Shown here: positions 1-11,335 of the stretch, piece by piece
Position numbering within the stretch: position 1 is the stretch's first letter
Layout: each line of letters opens with the position of its first letter
Source of the DNA: Bolinopsis microptera
Lineage: Eukaryota; Ctenophora; Tentaculata; Lobata; Bolinopsidae
DNA length: 64,000 bases
Direction: 5' to 3'
Assembly (NCBI RefSeq): GCF_026151205.1
Contig: NC_087073.1
Span: 14,713,837 to 14,777,836, forward strand
The notes under the pieces: generated by a model
Told to the model about the DNA's origin: nothing
What the model saw: only the letters and a program-made list of their open reading frames with translations
Database searches by the model: none
Program-made: the position numbers and the translations under genes

Positions 1-34
1 CCACTGCTAGAGAGTACCCGACGTCGGGCTTCAG

Positions 35-1258
35 CTAAGACTCTTTCCTTGGAATCTGCGTGCAGTGATACTCTTTCAGTTGATACACCTCCTTAAAAGA
101 AAAGTCATGGTATAGCTTGAGTCCGAACGAAAAATCACGGGCCCCCTTTCCCTCCACCAAATATTTGGAAGAAGACACTGCATATGCTGCTATGGAGGTA
201 TGGGGAACGAAATCGTACTTGCATGTCATGAAGAGACGTGATTCGTCCAGTGCTACTGATCCACGGTTTATGACAGCGTGGACAGTTGCCTCAGAGTCAG
301 AAGAATCGTCGGGTGGGTTTAAAATGTCTGGGACAATGTAGTTGGTGTAGTATGCCATAGATTCATTGTAAGTCACGACAGTACCACAGCTAGCCCAATT
401 TGTGGTTACATTGACAAACTTGTCATCTGCAACGACCTTACAACTCGGGTCTTTAAGTGAGGCCCTGGATGGGATGAGATGGGGGAATGCAGAGCGGTGG
501 AGGGTCAATGTCATGTTGCTCGAATGACACGTGACCTCAACGTAAGACTGGGTGAATATCTCCAACTCTGGGTATATGACCACGTCACCGTGTGCCCCTC
601 CGATGAAGGAACCCCAAGATAGAACCGCTTCAGAATCACTTGTTGCCTTCTTGGACAGTTTCGCTACATGATCAGCCGTGGTGACGTAAGTAGCATACAA
701 ATTAAAGTACATGATCTCTCCTCGGAAGGAGTAACTGGAACTTCCGCTATGTATCTGCCCTAACTTTATCCGAAGTCCCTTCTTAATGACGGAGCCTGCG
801 GACAGACCACTGAAAGAGAACACTTTCCGTCCGTTGACCCAGATAGACCCTACCCCGTTAGCATCAGCTGTACCAGACCAAGTCACCACAATATGCTTCC
901 TACTACCGGAAGACACGCAGCCGCTGCAATATTTCTGAACCCCATTGACATATAAGTACAAATATGTGGAAGCATATTGGTAAAGCTCTATTTCTCTGCC
1001 CGGCGTAGAAAAATATGCAGTGTAACTATCAGTTACATCCTCTGCCCAGAAGGAAATGGTGAACTGATTCAAATCCATGGGTATCTCAGTGGTTGACTCA
1101 ACGTACGAAGTGGAGGCTTTCACGGGAAACTGGAACTTCCAGTTATGGTCCGGCTCAATGGTGGACCTGTTAACTGCAAAAGCAGACGCACAACCTAGGA
1201 GACACAAGAAAGTGCCAAAGTGTACCGTAAACATCGGGAATATCGCTGAATGGATCAA
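35..1258 (-). CDS. Secreted LamG/pentraxin-like and ZP-domain protein, 5' exon
   Basis: The open frame of 407 residues starts with a hydrophobic signal peptide (about residues 1-28). It is followed by a concanavalin-type LamG/pentraxin-like fold (about 45-205, with FTISFW, a VTWSG strand and a VNGRKV strand) and then a Cys-containing segment (about 240-355) that resembles the ZP-N half of a zona pellucida domain. Residues near 375-388 (FSFGLKLYHDFSF) look like the start of ZP-C, after which the frame stops at a TAG. A GT donor at the CTCC/GTGTAT boundary near position 88 would end the exon at 89 and let ZP-C continue in exons left of the window, so the stop at 35-37 is probably intronic. ZP proteins polymerise in extracellular matrices. 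I see no transmembrane anchor in this exon. The domain calls are by eye; a truncated secreted protein is the alternative. Confidence 0.72.
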   Translation of the reverse strand: MIHSAIFPMFTVHFGTFLCLLGCASAFAVNRSTIEPDHNWKFQFPVKASTSYVESTTEIPMDLNQFTISFWAEDVTDSYTAYFSTPGREIELYQYASTYLYLYVNGVQKYCSGCVSSGSRKHIVVTWSGTADANGVGSIWVNGRKVFSFSGLSAGSVIKKGLRIKLGQIHSGSSSYSFRGEIMYFNLYATYVTTADHVAKLSKKATSDSEAVLSWGSFIGGAHGDVVIYPELEIFTQSYVEVTCHSSNMTLTLHRSAFPHLIPSRASLKDPSCKVVADDKFVNVTTNWASCGTVVTYNESMAYYTNYIVPDILNPPDDSSDSEATVHAVINRGSVALDESRLFMTCKYDFVPHTSIAAYAVSSSKYLVEGKGARDFSFGLKLYHDFSFKEVYQLKEYHCTQIPRKES

Positions 1259-1573
1259 AAATTCGAGAATGATCGAATCTTATGAAATGCACCTTGCTCT
1301 TATGTTGACCGAAAAGAAGTAAAGTAGTCGAGTTGGTCATGGTGGTTTTGTTGCTGAAAAACGTGATTAGGTGCACCAACACCTTTTGTTCCCAGCCATC
1401 AATTGTATGTCATCTCCGTTACGTGGACTGATCACGAGATAACAGCTGCTGAAATGATCCTTGGTGTCGACGGTCGTGTGCTCGATCAGGTCATTATATT
1501 TCAGGAGACAAATCAAATTATGAACCAAGCCACGAAATGTGTTTGTGCAAGAAACTGATAGACATGATTAAAA

Positions 1574-1762
1574 GGGGTCGTTCACATAACATTACGTAAT
1601 CAATTTTTAGCCAATTTTTAACCCCCCCCCCCCCCCCCCCCCCTTCGTAATACTAATCAGTTTTACGCATAGCTATTGTGTCAAAATTACACTATCGTAA
1701 TCATTTGGAAACACCCCATCCCCCTTCGGCTGATAGAGATTACGTAATATGTGAACGACCTC
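1574..1762. mobile_element. MITE, family A, copy 1 (TIR GGTCGTTCACAT)
   Basis: The left end GGTCGTTCACATAACATTAC and the right end GTAATATGTGAACGACC are inverted copies, each carrying ATTACGTAAT. The interior has no coding potential and contains a run of about 24 C (1621-1643). A second copy of the same element in opposite orientation lies at 19990-20999, so this is a repeated family and not a chance palindrome. The target duplication is unclear. Confidence 0.75.
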
Positions 1763-1982
1763 AAAGGTCAACATTGTTGGTGGAAGCAAAGTTGAGTATC
1801 GAGTGTGTGCACGTTCGAACCAATGCTAGGGTGATCCGAATAGTATAACTATATCCGTATCGACATCGTGGAGTCAAGGGAACTGGACACGTGGACGGAG
1901 GGCACAAGTGACAAGGGTACGTTGCTTTCACCTCCGCCCTCTTGTTTTATAACAGGAGTCAAACCTTTTATATTTAAAGTCA

Positions 1983-2732
1983 CTATTGTGACGGTACATT
2001 AGAACTAGACAGAAACAAAGTGTGAAGGGCCTCATACATTTGTTCCTGGAAGTCGTCCAACAGTTCTCTAGGATAACTCGGCTCACAACAGCCTAATATC
2101 GTCACAAAAAGCTCTCTTATCTGCCTACACGTAGCAATCCCACACGCTTCCTCCAGTGTTCTCTTCCACTCTGTGTCATCAGTTAACAGACCTCTCTCAC
2201 GACACACCTCAGCTCCTCATCCGTATCATACCTCACAATCACATCATCGTACACTTTCATCTCACGAAACGACCTCACACCACGCACATGAAGCAGTAAC
2301 ATTCTCAAGTAAAATTTCTCCCGCTGCCTGGGACCTACACTGTAGATTCTTGCTATCACCGCAGCACCCGACTTCACTTGTTTAAAAATTAATCCACTTC
2401 TTGTTTTTCTGGTCCCACCTATAGTGCTTAGGTATCTCATTATACAAATACTGCCGTGCCTCAGGATCTCTCTCATTCAAATCAAACCAAGCTGTCAACT
2501 TCGTACTGTGATCTCGCTCCAACACCCCATCAATATCAGCACCCTCTCTAAAAGTGACACTCTGATGGAGGTGTTCGTGTATGTATAATCTCACAACAGT
2601 GTGGCTCTTATCGCACACATCAAATCCACTGAGTCTCCACACACTCTCCGGTATCAATGTATTTCTCATCCCGAGAGGTGGGATCTCTTTCAGTTGTCTC
2701 AATTCTTGCACAGTCATGACCTTTGTAAACAT
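1983..2732 (-). pseudogene. Helitron helicase relic
   Basis: Three overlapping minus-strand frames (2732-2382, 2476-2183 and 2207-1983) together read like the Pif1-type helicase part of Helitron RepHel proteins. Recognisable pieces are RQYLYNEIPKHYRWD, then REKFYLRMLLLHVRG, then LLTDDTEWKRTLEEA and QIRELFVTILGCCEP. This order and spacing is the one I know from autonomous Helitrons, but here the frame breaks near 2400 and near 2200, and the Rep and Walker motifs are missing. It is therefore a decayed fragment. No terminus belonging to it could be placed; the Helitron end at 3122 faces the wrong way to be its 3' end. The ATG-rich sub-frames are not separate genes. Confidence 0.75.
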
Positions 2733-3121
2733 ATTTAAAGATGTACTTAATAGATTTTATGGATGTACAGGCTTCTACGTTGATGTGGGCATTATACTTT
2801 AGTGATAAGTATTAGTAAGGACAGTACGGTACTACGTATCTATTGTCAAGCGGTACACCATTTTTCATCACCATCCTACCGTTGTTTGGGCGTTTATACA
2901 ATGGAAATCCATTAACATCCATGACCGTTCCCTCTTGGAAATCTTTAGGAAAATTTTTTGGAGTTGATTGTCGCGCGCATTTTTTGGAGTTGGGTTACAT
3001 CTTGGTGACAGTAATGATAAATGGAGATTATAAATGGTAATTCCATGTTTTCGCATTTCACGATTCTTCTTTTCATGATTACCGATCATCAGGTTAAAAT
3101 GATATTATTATTATATTTATA

Positions 3122-3670
3122 CTAGTGTAACCCGGCCTTCGGCCGGGATTTCACTGCCGCAGTTAAAAAGGGTAGGATAATTTACCCGTTGAGTCAAAAC
3201 CCGCATTAGGTGAGCAATTCTATTCGGAGTGCCCTCACGTATCCGATGGTATCTTAAACAATAGTAATAGTATCTTAAACAATAATCAATAGAAATTAAC
3301 CCTTAACACCACACCCGCCTATCATATTTGTGAACACGCATAACATTGTCGTATGAAAGTATGAACTCTCTCTCTGCGGTCCAAACAGTGCCCCCTCCCC
3401 TAATAAGATTATAGTATAGACAGCGAATCTTGCACGGGTAACTCAATTACACTAATTATGCAGCTACATATGCGAGCCCCGTAACTCTTACCGTTGTGCT
3501 CAAGCCATTTTATGTAACATTTGTGGTACAAAATCATCAATTAAACCACTTACCAACGACCGATTTAAAAAACCTTTATCATTTAACTTCGTCAGAGTTT
3601 TGTCGGCACTTTACCGAAAAAATCAGTCCCGCAACTCTTACCGTTTTCTTGATTAAGCCGCTCGGAAATT

Positions 3671-3702
<32 letters not shown>

Positions 3703-3732
3703 AAAACACACATTCTGGGATTATTAGTTAGA
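3122..3732 (-). mobile_element. Non-autonomous Helitron, complete (611 bp)
   Basis: Read on the minus strand, the element begins TCTAACTAATAATCCCAGAA directly after a host A (3733). It runs through a (CTGT)n tract at 3671-3702 and ends with the hairpin CCCGGCC-gaa-GGCCGGG followed a few bases later by CTAG and a host T (3121). The TC start, subterminal hairpin, CTRR end and A/T target are the defining Helitron features. It has no open frame of note (the 86-residue frame on the plus strand crosses it by chance) and must rely on a helicase in trans. It lies 390 bp from the helicase relic but points away from it. Confidence 0.85.
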
Positions 3733-4705
3733 TTGTATTTGCAATTTGTAAATTAAATTTTGTTCTGGAACATGGAAGAAGTTGTTTTTATTTTCTCAGA
3801 GGACAAATACAAAATAGATTTTTTATCAGTACAACAATTGTCATCGCATTTTAATTAATCTAACATGACACAGTATCACAGACACTATCAAGTATGATAT
3901 TTAAGTTTAACGGTTGAAATTTCTTGGATTGTCCCAGATTGACCTGCGACCGTTCTTAGGGTTTCTCAATAAATGGGTGCCGAGGCTGGCCATTCATGGA
4001 GCCAATAACAAAATACAAATGGACCGCCTCAAATTTGTGAGAAACTTTTAGCTCATGGCACCTAGTCATCACACTCATCAACCTGTTATGAGTGCTAAAT
4101 ACTTAACTGCCATGTGCCAGTTTTAAGATCTGAAATACCAAAATGAAAATTTGTATTTATTGTATTTCTACCTTAAACAATTTTTCAGCTCGAAAACAAG
4201 GGTCCCTCCCCGCTTGTGTACATTTTTCAGGACATTCTGTTCTTCAAATATCATAAAATAGCGGATACTTTTGAAGTTATATGAGTATGACCAGACTAGA
4301 TTACTATTAATTTTACTTCAATTTAGCATAAACATGTTGGAATATCCAATACAGGTGACACATACGTAATTCGATAACCAAAATTCATGGCATAAATTGG
4401 ACAATTACCCAAAGCAAAGGTTTTTCCATTCTCTCCATTTTATGCCATTTCGCAATTCATTATTTCGTTTTGAAATCTTGAATTTGAGTGGACCAGATTT
4501 TGTGTCAAATATATTCACTGTAAAAATACTTTACTGTCCTTTAAACATAATTGAAGATGAAGTAAACAAATGAAACGCAGTATTTCTATAGAAATAAACC
4601 AGCAACTTGCCAAGATTTATAAATAATATTAAAATACAAATAAAGCTCGAGTTCTGTACAAAAGGTGCACGATGAGAAAATGTAGAACAGAAGGTGTCAT
4701 GCTGA
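3733..4705. other. Gene-free stretch downstream of CCT2
   Basis: No gene is seen. The segment includes the presumed CCT2 3' UTR. An inverted pair built on ATGGCATAAA / TTTATGCCAT occurs at 4388-4446 and resembles the ends of the transposon at 33218-34147, so it may be a small relic of that family. Confidence 0.4.
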
Positions 4706-7700
4706 TTACATGCAGTTGTCTCCACCTCGTTGCCTGAAAAAAGATTTTGATTAAATGAAATCAAAACAGTGTCAATATAATGTGTTATTAGTCTACAAAC
4801 AATGGGGTTCTTTATTTAAGCAGAACGGGTCCATCAACATTCGTAGATAATCACAATCATCAATTAAGGTAAAAATGTCGCCAGTACAAAGAATTAAAGA
4901 AGATCCGAAATGTAAGTTTACCTTGGGGTCGCTTTGAGAATGTCATCAACTCGCAGGATCATTTCGGCGGCCTCCGCAGCACTGTTGACCACGGCGTGCT
5001 TCACGGCGAACGACTCTGTAATTCCGAGCTCTCGCATATCACCGACCTGAACAAAAAGAATTATCTTTTGAGCCTTACCGAATTGATTAAAAGCTGTTTG
5101 AAATACTGATTGTTTAGGTGAATATCAGACAAAGAGAAACAACCAAGCACTGGTTCCAGTAAATGTACAAACCTCTCCGGTGACCATGTTAAGTCCTGCG
5201 TATATCTGATCCTGACTGTGCATGGCTCTCAGCTCAGAGACCAGCTGTGAGCTGTCGTAACCACCGTTATCAGCGATTATTGTGGGGATCTGTCGCAGGG
5301 CTCGAGCGAAACTCTCGATAGCGAGGGCTTCTTTGCCAGGGGTACGGGCTGCTAGTTCTTCAACATGACGTGCCATTCTCATCTCAGAGCAACCTGGAGG
5401 GAGTAATGGGTTAAGATGAAAATTAAAATGGTCTATTTATTAAAGCTTTTATAAAACTCTTTCTCAGATGTATCAAAATAAAATCCTTAGATTATTGATG
5501 ATGTACAGATAGGAGTCGACAAATGTAATAGCAAACCTCCTCCGAAGACGGTTCTAGTTTCCTTGACAGTCTGAGTAAGGACACAGAGAGCGTCGTGGAG
5601 AGATCTCTCGGATTCGTCAACAATCATTTTAGTTGCCCCTCTCAACACTACGGTACAAGCTTCGCCCTGTTTTACTCCTGTAGTGAAGACCAAGATTAAA
5701 TTCGACGCCGAAATTTAAAGTATTATTATAGTCTGTCAATTCTGATATTTTCGCAGTGGAAATTTGGTCTTAAATTTGTGGGAAATAGTACCTGAGAATT
5801 TGAGGAGCTTGTCTTCTCCGAGGATGACTTCTTCGATAAGTTTACATTCTCCTAGAGTGACCTTTTCAGGCTGATCGAAGGTGGAAACTATTTCAGCTCC
5901 CAAAACCTTAGCCAATCTTTCGATGCCATCGAAATCAGCATGCTCGATAGCCATAACTCCGGCATCAGCAAACAGTTGGTCGGGGTAATCGTAGATCAGC
6001 TGTCTGTTGATAAAGCAGGTGATGTCGTGTGTTAGAATCTTTTCTACTTTCTGCTTCATCTTGTTCTTCTCTGCAAGCTCGATCTCTGCTACTTTAGCTG
6101 TGGAATCTACTTTAATTTTTGATCCAAAGATTTTGATCTTATCTGTATCCATAGGAGTGTTAGCCACGAGGATTCTGGCATTCTCGATACGTTTTGGCTG
6201 GTTGTGTCCGATTTCTTTTTCAAGAAGGAATCCCTCATCCAGATACGAGTCTTCGATACTTCCTCCGGTTTTCTTAAGAATCTGGATAAGTTCTAAGTCA
6301 GTACTTCCGTTCAGTCTCATCACAGCGTTTACAGCAAGTTCGGCAAAGTGCTCTTTATGCTGGTTTAGGATCTTTGAGCTGAGTGTGGTTCTAGCAATGT
6401 TCATCAGGTCTTTCTTGAAAGCTTCGATATCTTTGCCGTTGTCGATGGCTGTGTCAGTCAGGACCTTGATGGCAACTTGAAGAGCGGCCCTGTATCCGCT
6501 GATGATGATCTGGGGATGCAGCTTTTTTGACACCAACTGCTCTGCTTCCTGAAGAAAAAATGATATTTAGCAAGAGACACCTGTATTTGGCGCATGTGTC
6601 CAACTAACAACTACAGCCAAACGGTGCTGTTCCTTCATTTTAAATAGCCGTCAAAACTTTGAAACCACAATTTCATCATTCGATGACATTCAGAACACGC
6701 AACGAAAAGAGGTTGTCGTAGTCTGAGCTATGCCATTGATATAAAGGATCACGTAAATGTTCTTTTATGTGCTTCTAGTTGTTGCCATGAAAAAGCACTC
6801 GTAAATACACTTCTTGCTTCTATAACATTCTTAGCTTTCAGTCATCAACTAGTTAATCCGGACGTACGTGATTCCCGCGCGTAGAATAATCCAGAAAAAG
6901 GACCTCAAAATTTGTCGTTTGGCGAGCGCGAATAACGGCCAGTAACATGCGCCGGCGAATAATGCAAGCTTGCTTGTGAAGGTGATGTAACTACTGGATA
7001 ATGGATGTACATGGATTCGATGGATGAAATTGAAACGAGAACGTTCAGAGGACAGCTTGAGACATGAAAAATATGGCATGTTAACGGTCAGTCGGATAGA
7101 TTTCTATGAAAATTATGGACATTGATTCCACAAAGATCATCTACATCAGCTTTTGTGAAGCGTTAAAGAGTCGATCCATTTTTGCGTGCAAAAGTTGTAA
7201 AAATTGCCAATTGGCAAGTTTTCAACCAATTTGCGAAATGCACGTGCGCGATTATAAATATCCAGGCAACGCGTGATGATCACAGTTTCGTCAGTATAAT
7301 CTCTAATACGTTCCCCCTACTGAAGTTTTTCTTGAACATTCAACGAGTTTTTCATTTCTAAAATGGAAGAAGACTCAATTATATTAGCTACGGCTATATT
7401 AATCATTATCCTGGCAATAAGCTTGTTTGGATTCTTCATATACCTCATCAAAGCTGCCAGGAAGGACAGCAGGACAGCGATGACCAGACTACACGCTGTT
7501 ATCCTCAAAGTGCGCGAGGCAAACAATATGCAGGAGCGCACTTTCGAGGAGTTTGAAAGAATGGTTACCAAAAGACTGCGTAATGTTTTCAAGCCAATTA
7601 CGGCACTCACAGCAGAGCATGGAGCTCAAACGGATCAGATCACAGAGGACCTGGAGAACGGAACTGTTGAAGATTCATCAACACAGACCTATCCTCAGCA

Positions 7701-9866
7701 AGGACCTGCGAATCCCGCTCCGGACACTGTTGAGAAGGACCTGAACTCACAGATAGACCAGGTGGGACAGGATACCATCTCAAAGACTGAAGAAATGGAG
7801 GTTTGCTCCCTCCCTCAGCTAACGGTTCAACCAGCGATCTCTTCTATTTCCATCTCCGTTGAGGAAGAAGAGGAACCGACCACCAAGAACGAGGCAGAGA
7901 CTGTAACCATTGCCATTGACTTGGAACCGAGTAACGCTCCTCAGGCTCAGATCAGGGCTTGCTCTTTGCCACCACTAATGGTGAGGACATCTCTTTCCTC
8001 CAGCGTTTCCATCCCTGTCTGTGACAGAGAAGATTCAAGCATTGAGGTCGATGAACCAACAACAGTTCCAGCTCCTTTCGTTCCTAAGAGGATCTGTTCG
8101 CTGCCTCCCATAATGATTCGACCTGCTCTCTTGTCAGATGTGGTCAAACCAATATCTGATTAAGAGAAGCAACTCTCGAATGAACGCAGAAAAGAACTGA
8201 AAAGACATGGACCACCACATTGACGACATTTTACTACAAGATCCAGGATTTTACTACTATTTTATGACATTTTAAGTGGCCAATCAACAAATCGTGTTTG
8301 TGCCACTTTAAAATCATAATCCAGGATTTTATCACCACTACTTAAAGACATTTTAAAAGGCCCTCGCACCAAGTCGTGCTTGCGGTCTCAGTGGGGGGAG
8401 CTAGATAGTTTTTAACTATCTGCTTTTCGTGCCAGCCTCATAGCTCTGCTAGATCTTGCCGTGTGGCGGGATATAACAGAACTGGAGGTCCCACTGCCGC
8501 GGATCTAATCCGGCTGATGATCCTGGAGTGCGGTCAACTCCAATTTTTATTTTAAATCTGTAAATGTTTCTAATGAAACACATTATCAGGTCAAACCAGG
8601 TGAAATGAGGATTTCCCAGTATTCATCATTATTTGAACGTACCCTGAGAAGTTCAGCAGCTAGAACAGTTACGGAGGTAGTTCCATCACCAACTTCATCG
8701 TCCTGAACTTTGGAGATGTTGACAAGGACTTTAGCAGCTGGGTTGTCTACTCCGATAGAGCGTAGGATTGTGGCTCCATCGTTTGTAACCTAGATTTAAA
8801 AATACATCATAATTGTGTGTTTGTGTTCAACGGATCTGAAATAATCATTGAGAAATTAAACACTGACTATTTTCTGTAATTTGGTAAAATCATCGACGGC
8901 CGAATATTACAAAAGACCACTCAATTTGGAAACTTCCCTATCAGAATTAGACTAAAACGGCAAAGTTTTAACAAAACTAGACACGATTGACATGAGTATT
9001 TAAAACACTAACCTGGATATCACCGGGGTATCCATCTTGGCCCATTTGGACTAGAATCTTATCCATACCCTTAGGTCCCATGGTACTCTTGACAAGGTCT
9101 CCGATGGCAATGGCGCCGATGAATGAACTCTGAAAGTTAAAGTAGATTTAAAGAGTTTCCAAGTAAAATGTTTCGTGACTTAAATTAAGAAAATATTGCC
9201 TATACAAGGGTCGACCGAGTCCTCGGCCTCGGTTTTACCGAGGAATAGCGATTTTTCCTCGTCCTCGGCTTCGGTCAGGAGGACAATTCCTCTGTTTGCC
9301 TCGGCCTCTGTTAAAAATTAAGTTGCTATTCCTCGGCCTCGGCGAATAGCAATCTTGAACAAGGGTCGACCGAGTCCTCGGCCTCGGTTTTACCGAGGAA
9401 TAGCGATTTTTCCTCGGCCTCGGTTTTATCAAAGCAAAATTTCCTCGGCCTCGGTCGCAAATCCTGCCCTCGGTCGACCCTTGTGCCTATAACAAGGTTC
9501 TAAAACAACACACAATTAATTGACTGTTACTTTAAAACTGAATTTCACTTGGGGGGAGGGGGGGGGGGGGGGGGGGCGGGGGTACACTTACCATTCGGGC
9601 ATGCTCAGCCTTCTCTTCCTCTGCTCCTTGCCTTAGGATTTGGACTGGATTCATTGAAGTCTGAAACATTTGATATAAAGTTTGGCGGAGTTAATGACAT
9701 TCTAAACGGCAGATGTAGGGCTTGGATCATGAGAAAGCCGTTAATAGTATTATAAAAATATACGATACTATTCATTCAACTTATGTAGTTTCAATTGCAA
9801 CGCTGAATTGAATTGAATTCTATCAAAATGAAATAAATGGTATACCGAAGGAGATTTACTCACCAT
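4706..9866 (-). CDS. CCT2: T-complex protein 1 subunit beta (CCT2)
   Basis: This is the beta subunit of the cytosolic TRiC/CCT chaperonin, which folds actin, tubulin and other proteins with ATP. Nine exons are supported by GT/AG sites and phase: 9864-9866 (ATG only), 9592-9660, 9013-9129, 8643-8789, 5792-6548, 5537-5677, 5173-5393, 4922-5046 and 4706-4733 (TAA). The spliced length is 535 codons before the stop, the usual length for CCT2. Visible group II chaperonin motifs are [16 protein letters not shown] and GDGTTSV near the N terminus, a large middle exon with the apical domain ([20 protein letters not shown]), and DEAERSLHDA-like and [11 protein letters not shown] segments towards the C terminus. 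Identity to CCT2 rather than other subunits rests on the apical and hinge sequence recalled from the human protein. The first exon has only the start codon, so the gene is easily missed by frame-based methods. Confidence 0.97.
7253..7260 (+). promoter_or_regulatory. TATA box of the gene nested in CCT2 intron 4
   Basis: TATAAATA lies 103 bp upstream of the start codon at 7363. A TCAGTAT initiator-like site follows about 30 bp downstream (7290), and CCAAT (7226-7230) and a CACGTG E-box (7241-7246) lie just upstream. The arrangement is that of an independent pol II promoter inside the intron. Confidence 0.6.
7363..8163 (+). CDS. Uncharacterised single-pass membrane protein nested in CCT2 intron 4
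   Basis: This single-exon gene of 266 residues lies on the strand opposite to CCT2. Residues 6-30 form one hydrophobic helix preceded by acidic residues and followed by KAARK, which suggests an N-out/C-in anchor. Residues 40-80 are charged and amphipathic and may form a short coiled coil. The rest is acidic and probably disordered, and carries three degenerate repeats starting CSLP at residues 148, 200 and 245, each followed by a hydrophobic triplet, an R/Q-P or R-T step and serines. The first two end in an acid-rich EPTT segment. STQT at 106-109 resembles a dynein light chain LC8 site, which is only a suggestion. I recognise no family. A consensus TATA promoter, an A-rich start context and regular coding composition argue that it is a real gene. 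Confidence 0.75.
   Translation: MEEDSIILATAILIIILAISLFGFFIYLIKAARKDSRTAMTRLHAVILKVREANNMQERTFEEFERMVTKRLRNVFKPITALTAEHGAQTDQITEDLENGTVEDSSTQTYPQQGPANPAPDTVEKDLNSQIDQVGQDTISKTEEMEVCSLPQLTVQPAISSISISVEEEEEPTTKNEAETVTIAIDLEPSNAPQAQIRACSLPPLMVRTSLSSSVSIPVCDREDSSIEVDEPTTVPAPFVPKRICSLPPIMIRPALLSDVVKPISD
8220..8560 (+). repeat. Imperfect tandem repeat and structured tail after the nested gene
   Basis: Two diverged copies of a segment built on ATCCAGGATTTTA...GACATTTTAA...GTGTTTGTGCC occur at about 8225-8305 and 8310-8370. They are followed by several short hairpins (for example GATAGTTTTTAACTATC at 8404-8420) and an AATTTTTAT motif at 8541. This may be the nested gene's 3' UTR or a short transposon tail. 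Confidence 0.4.
9205..9483. mobile_element. hAT-like non-autonomous element 1, in CCT2 intron 2
   Basis: Termini CAAGGGTCGACCGAG and CTCGGTCGACCCTTG are inverted. They are flanked by an exact 8 bp duplication TGCCTATA (9197-9204 and 9484-9491), the length typical of hAT transposases. The interior is built of CCTCGGCC units, and a second internal copy of the left end begins near 9359, so the element is partly self-duplicated. It has no coding capacity. Confidence 0.85.
9551..9584. repeat. Poly-G tract beside the CCT2 exon 2 donor
   Basis: A nearly pure G run lies here on the plus strand. In the CCT2 transcript it is a C run that begins about 8 nt after the GTAAGT donor of exon 2 (9586-9591). 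Confidence 0.9.
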
Positions 9867-9978
9867 GATGTGAAGGAACCTTGCTACTACTAAAACGGAT
9901 GTGGAAGGTTAGTTACAAAATAACAGTTAATTGTAAATTAAGAAGAACCCATTATTATCAATCTGTGCTACCTTTTAA

Positions 9979-11335
9979 GGGGGGGGGCCAATGGGTATTT
10001 TTTTGTGAAACTTGATTTCGAGATAGCAATTGACCAACAAACTAAGACCAGTGACCGAACTTTTGAGGGGGTCCCGGACCCCAACCGCCAAACGGTGCGC
10101 GCATGGCAGCCACGCCCATATTTGGTCCAAATTAGGCCCAATTTAGCCAAATACCCTGAACATGCCCAAAACCAAGGTTTATGGTGCTCTACTTGTAGCT
10201 AGTGGTCTCCTGAACTCGTATATGAAATTTCATCAAGATTGGACAAAAAATGACTGAGTTATGAGCCAAAAACCATATGCCCATATTTGGGCATACGCAC
10301 CAAATTTGGTAGATTTCTTCCCATAAATTGGTCAAATATCAATATTTTTGAATGAAACTTACTTTATATGAAAGGTAAGCCTAAACTACATATTATCTGT
10401 AAGTTATAGCTTTATATCTGTTTGAATGTGGATACTAAGGCGAAAAAACCACTAAAAATGAACTAAATTGCCCATATCTCGGTTCGCGATATTTGCGGAA
10501 TTGATCTCATTAAAATTGTAACAACTCAATCAGTTTTCAAAATTTTTGCATGAAATTTTCGAAATCGACTCGAAATCGCATTTCCACCTTATTTTAAATA
10601 CGGATTTTTGATTTAGGCCTCCAAAAAAATTTGGCGGCCAAATTCTGAATTTTTGTGAGATAATTTTGGAATTTGGCCGCCAAATTTTTTTGGAGGCCTA
10701 AATCAAAAATCCGTATTTAAAATAAGGTGGAAATGCAATTTCGAGTCGATTCCGAAAATTTCATGCAAAAATTTTGAAAACTGATTGAGTTGTTACAATT
10801 TTAATGAAATCAATTCCGCAAATATCGCGAACTGAGATATGGGCAATTTAGTTCATTTTTTGTGGTTTTTTCGCCTTAGTATCCACATTTAAACAGATAT
10901 AAAGCTATAACTTACAGATAATATGTAGTTTAGGCTTACCTTTCATATAAAGTAAGTTTCATTCAAAAATATTGATATTTGACCAATTTATGGGCCGAAA
11001 TCTACCAAATTTGGTGCGTATGCCCAAATATGGGCATATGGTTTTTGGCTCATAACTCAGTCATTTTTCGTCCAATCTTGATGAAATTTCATATACGAGT
11101 TCAGGAGACCACTAGCCACAAGTAGAGCACCATAAACCTTGGTTTTGGGCATGTTCAGGGTATTTGGCTAAATTGGGCCTAATTTGGACCAAATATGGGC
11201 GTGGCTGCCCTGCGTGCACCGTTTGGCGGTTGGGGTCCGGGACCCCCTCAAAAGTTCGGTCACTGGTCTTAGTTTGTTTGTCAACTACTATCTCGAAATC
11301 AAGTTTCACAAAAAAATATCCATTGGCCCCCCCCC
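9979..11335. mobile_element. 1.36 kb fold-back element flanked by TTAA
   Basis: Two arms of roughly 650-680 bp are inverted copies of each other over their whole length, meeting near 10655. The ends are nine G and nine C followed by CCAATGG, and TTAA lies directly outside on both sides (9975-9978 and 11336-11339), which may be a 4 bp duplication as made by piggyBac-type transposases. Short frames in the arms (10005-10202 and 11112-11384) are mirror images of each other and are not genes. The element sits just upstream of the CCT2 start. Confidence 0.85.

Noticed and set aside
6007-6480. 157-codon plus frame opposite the large CCT2 exon
   Set aside because: Antisense shadow of a strongly recognisable CCT2 coding exon.
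8390-8560. Possible snRNA or spliced-leader-like gene (hairpins plus AATTTTTAT)
   Set aside because: No promoter element of snRNA type, no 3' hairpin after the Sm-like site and no splice donor after a leader; better seen as 3' UTR or transposon tail.
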